Shown here: positions 14,896 to 16,614 of the stretch, in pieces
How the letters are laid out: each line of letters starts with the position of its first letter
How positions within the stretch are numbered: the stretch's first letter is position 1
Assembly: GCA_036279975.1 (NCBI GenBank)
Contig: DASURP010000046.1
Coordinates: forward strand, 1 to 16,614
Source of the DNA: 66-474 sp036279975
GTDB taxonomy: Bacteria > Pseudomonadota > Gammaproteobacteria > Xanthomonadales > Rhodanobacteraceae
Direction: 5' to 3'
Length of the DNA stretch: 16,614 nucleotides
The notes under the pieces: generated by a model
What the model was told of the DNA's origin: nothing
The model's input: the letters and a program-made list of their open reading frames with translations, nothing else
Database searches by the model: none
Made by a program: the position numbers and the translations under genes

Positions 14896-16614
14896 TCAGC
14901 GTGGACCGGGTTCGGCCTGCAGGCGTTCGACGAAGGCAGGCAGCGCCATGCTGCCAAGGTCTTCACCGGAACGGGTACGCACGGAAATGGCGCCCTTCTC
15001 CTTCTCGCGGTCGCCGACCACGAGCAGCCAAGGCACCTTCTGCAACGTATGCTCGCGGATTTTATAGCCGATTTTCTCATTGCGCAAATCGGCCTCGACC
15101 CGGAAACCGGCCTCGTTCAGACTTCGGGCGACGCCCCCGGCATAGTCCGCCTGGGCGTCGGTGATGTTCAGCACCACGGCCTGGACCGGCGCCAGCCAGG
15201 TCGGGAAGTTGCCGGCATGGTGCTCGATCAGGATCCCGAGGAACCGCTCCATCGACCCGACGATGGCCCGGTGCAGCATCACCGGGGTGTGGCGCTGGGA
15301 GTCCTCGCCCACGTACTCGGCGCCAAGCCGGCCCGGCATCGAGAAGTCCACCTGCATGGTGCCGAGCTGCCAGTCGCGGCCGATCGCGTCGCGCAGGTGG
15401 TACTCGATCTTGGGGCCGTAGAAGGCGCCCTCGCCCGGCAATTCCTTCCACTCGGCGCCGGCCCGGCGCAGGGCGGCGCGCAGGGCCTCCTCGGCCTTGT
15501 CCCAGATCGCGTCGTCACCGATCCGCGCCTCGGGGCGCAGCGCCAGCGCGAGCTCCACGTCCCTGAAGCCGAAATCCGCGTACACCTTCAGCGCCTGGCG
15601 GTGGAAATCCACCACTTCCTGCTCGATCTGGTCTTCGGTGCAGAAGATGTGGCCATCGTCCTGGATGAAGTTGCGCACCCGCAACAAGCCGTGCAGCGCG
15701 CCCGAAGGTTCGTTGCGGGTGCACGAACCGAACTCGCCGATCCGGATGGGCAAGTCACGGTAGCTGTGCAAGCTGTTGTTGAAAATCAGCACGTGGCCCG
15801 GGCAGTTCATGGGCTTCACCGCGTAGGTGCGCTTCTCCGACTCGGTGAAGAACATGTTGTCCTTGTAGTTGTCCCAGTGGCCGGACTTCTTCCACAGGGA
15901 TACATCGAGGATCGACGGGCATTTGACTTCCTCGTAGCCCGAGTCGCGATAGACGCGGCGCATGTACTGTTCGACCTGCTGCCACAGCGTCCAGCCCCTG
16001 GCGTGCCAGAACGCCATGCCGGGCGCCTCTTCCTGCATGTGGAACAGGTCGAGCTGGCGGCCGAGCTTGCGATGGTCGCGCTTCTCGGCTTCCTCGATGC
16101 GGGTCAGGTAGGCCTTCAGGTCCTTGTCGTTCAACCACGCCGTGCCGTAGATGCGGCTGAGCATCGCGTTGCCGGAATCGCCGCGCCAATACGCGCCCGC
16201 GGTCTTCATCAGCTTGAACGCCTTCAGGCGCCCGGTGTCCGGCACGTGCGGGCCACGGCAGAGGTCGGTGAACTCGCCCTGCGAATACAGCGACAATTCC
16301 TCGTTCGCGGGGATCGACTCGATGATCTCGGCCTTGTAGGCCTCGCCGAGGCCGCGGAAGAACTGCACCGCGTCGTCGCGCTGCTTCACGCTGCGACTGA
16401 GCGGCAGCGACTCCTTCGCGATCTTGTGCATTTCGGCTTCGATCGCGGGCAGGTCCTCGGGCTTGAACGGCTCACCCCTGGGCGCGAAGTCGTAATAGAA
16501 GCCGTCCTCGATCACCGGCCCGATCGTCACCTGGGTGCCGGGATACAGCCGCTGTACTGCCTGCGCCAGCAGGTGCGCCGTGGAGTGGCGGATGATCTCC
16601 AGCGCCTCGGGCGA
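14896..16614 (-). CDS. thrS: Threonine-tRNA ligase (N-terminus beyond window)
   Basis: 572 residues are visible; the frame is open to the window edge, and about 65 residues with the TGS domain are missing. The editing domain shows HSTAHLLAQAV (HxxxH near the edge) and the second zinc-like motif LCRGPHVP. The class II catalytic core has the zinc ligand Cys in KPMNCPGHV, motif 2 around FGSCTRNEPSGALHGLLRVR, the zinc His in DDGHIFCTE, and motif 3 HRAIVGSMERFLGIL. The C-terminal anticodon-binding domain begins near PTWLAPVQAV and includes ADLRNEKIGYKIREHTLQKV. Only a small C-terminal tail follows GSMALPAFVERL. It is the upstream gene of the infC-rpmI-rplT operon; the E. coli thrS operator region would lie outside the window. 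Confidence 0.98.
   Translation of the reverse strand, partial: SPEALEIIRHSTAHLLAQAVQRLYPGTQVTIGPVIEDGFYYDFAPRGEPFKPEDLPAIEAEMHKIAKESLPLSRSVKQRDDAVQFFRGLGEAYKAEIIESIPANEELSLYSQGEFTDLCRGPHVPDTGRLKAFKLMKTAGAYWRGDSGNAMLSRIYGTAWLNDKDLKAYLTRIEEAEKRDHRKLGRQLDLFHMQEEAPGMAFWHARGWTLWQQVEQYMRRVYRDSGYEEVKCPSILDVSLWKKSGHWDNYKDNMFFTESEKRTYAVKPMNCPGHVLIFNNSLHSYRDLPIRIGEFGSCTRNEPSGALHGLLRVRNFIQDDGHIFCTEDQIEQEVVDFHRQALKVYADFGFRDVELALALRPEARIGDDAIWDKAEEALRAALRRAGAEWKELPGEGAFYGPKIEYHLRDAIGRDWQLGTMQVDFSMPGRLGAEYVGEDSQRHTPVMLHRAIVGSMERFLGILIEHHAGNFPTWLAPVQAVVLNITDAQADYAGGVARSLNEAGFRVEADLRNEKIGYKIREHTLQKVPWLLVVGDREKEKGAISVRTRSGEDLGSMALPAFVERLQAEPGPR

Overview
The window is a high-GC chromosomal segment, mostly core genes. 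It most likely comes from a gammaproteobacterium of the Xanthomonadales/Lysobacterales (Rhodanobacter/Dyella/Xanthomonas-like). Three things suggest this: the order thrS-infC-rpmI-rplT-pheS-pheT-ihfA-merR-tRNA-Pro, the rlmE-ftsH-folP block divergent from yhbY, and several families of short palindromic intergenic repeats. The lineage is inferred from recalled synteny and protein similarity; no search was run.

Layout. (1) 1-4555, minus strand: rlmE, then ftsH, a terminator, a membrane-anchored TolB-like/TPR protein, and the first codons of folP at the edge. Two small candidate ORFs sit against ftsH. One of 29 codons bridges rlmE and ftsH with a 4-nt overlap at each end; one of 33 codons starts inside the ftsH stop. 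(2) 4663-5480, plus strand: yhbY, a 95-bp palindromic repeat, and an Mth938/DUF498 protein. (3) 5633-7707, minus strand: a prolyl aminopeptidase gene followed by an NlpD-type lipoprotein gene; three tandem hairpins separate it from the convergent DUF498 gene. (4) 7771-9003, plus strand: serA, convergent with tRNA-Pro(GGG). (5) 9078-16614, minus strand: a translation and nucleoid operon from thrS (cut by the window edge) to a MerR regulator and the tRNA.

How the genes work together. The right half supplies translation parts: two aminoacyl-tRNA synthetases, IF3, L35, L20 and tRNA-Pro. It is followed by the IHF alpha subunit and a MerR regulator that overlaps it. The left half groups ribosome maturation (RlmE, YhbY), membrane protein quality control (FtsH) and folate synthesis (FolP). 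No stretch above 300 bases lacks a gene; the longest gaps are the infC-rpmI leader (186 nt) and the pheS-pheT spacer (181 nt).

The most notable observations are in non-coding or repeat DNA. A pair of inverted REP sequences (REPIN-like) lies inside the pheT reading frame. A third REP of the same family supplies the infC stop codon. A near-perfect 23-bp inverted repeat bounds the pheS-pheT spacer. A strong hairpin with a U-tract precedes pheS. IF3 probably starts at AUC. I see no phage, transposase, CRISPR array, defence or secondary-metabolite locus, and no clear new multi-gene system.
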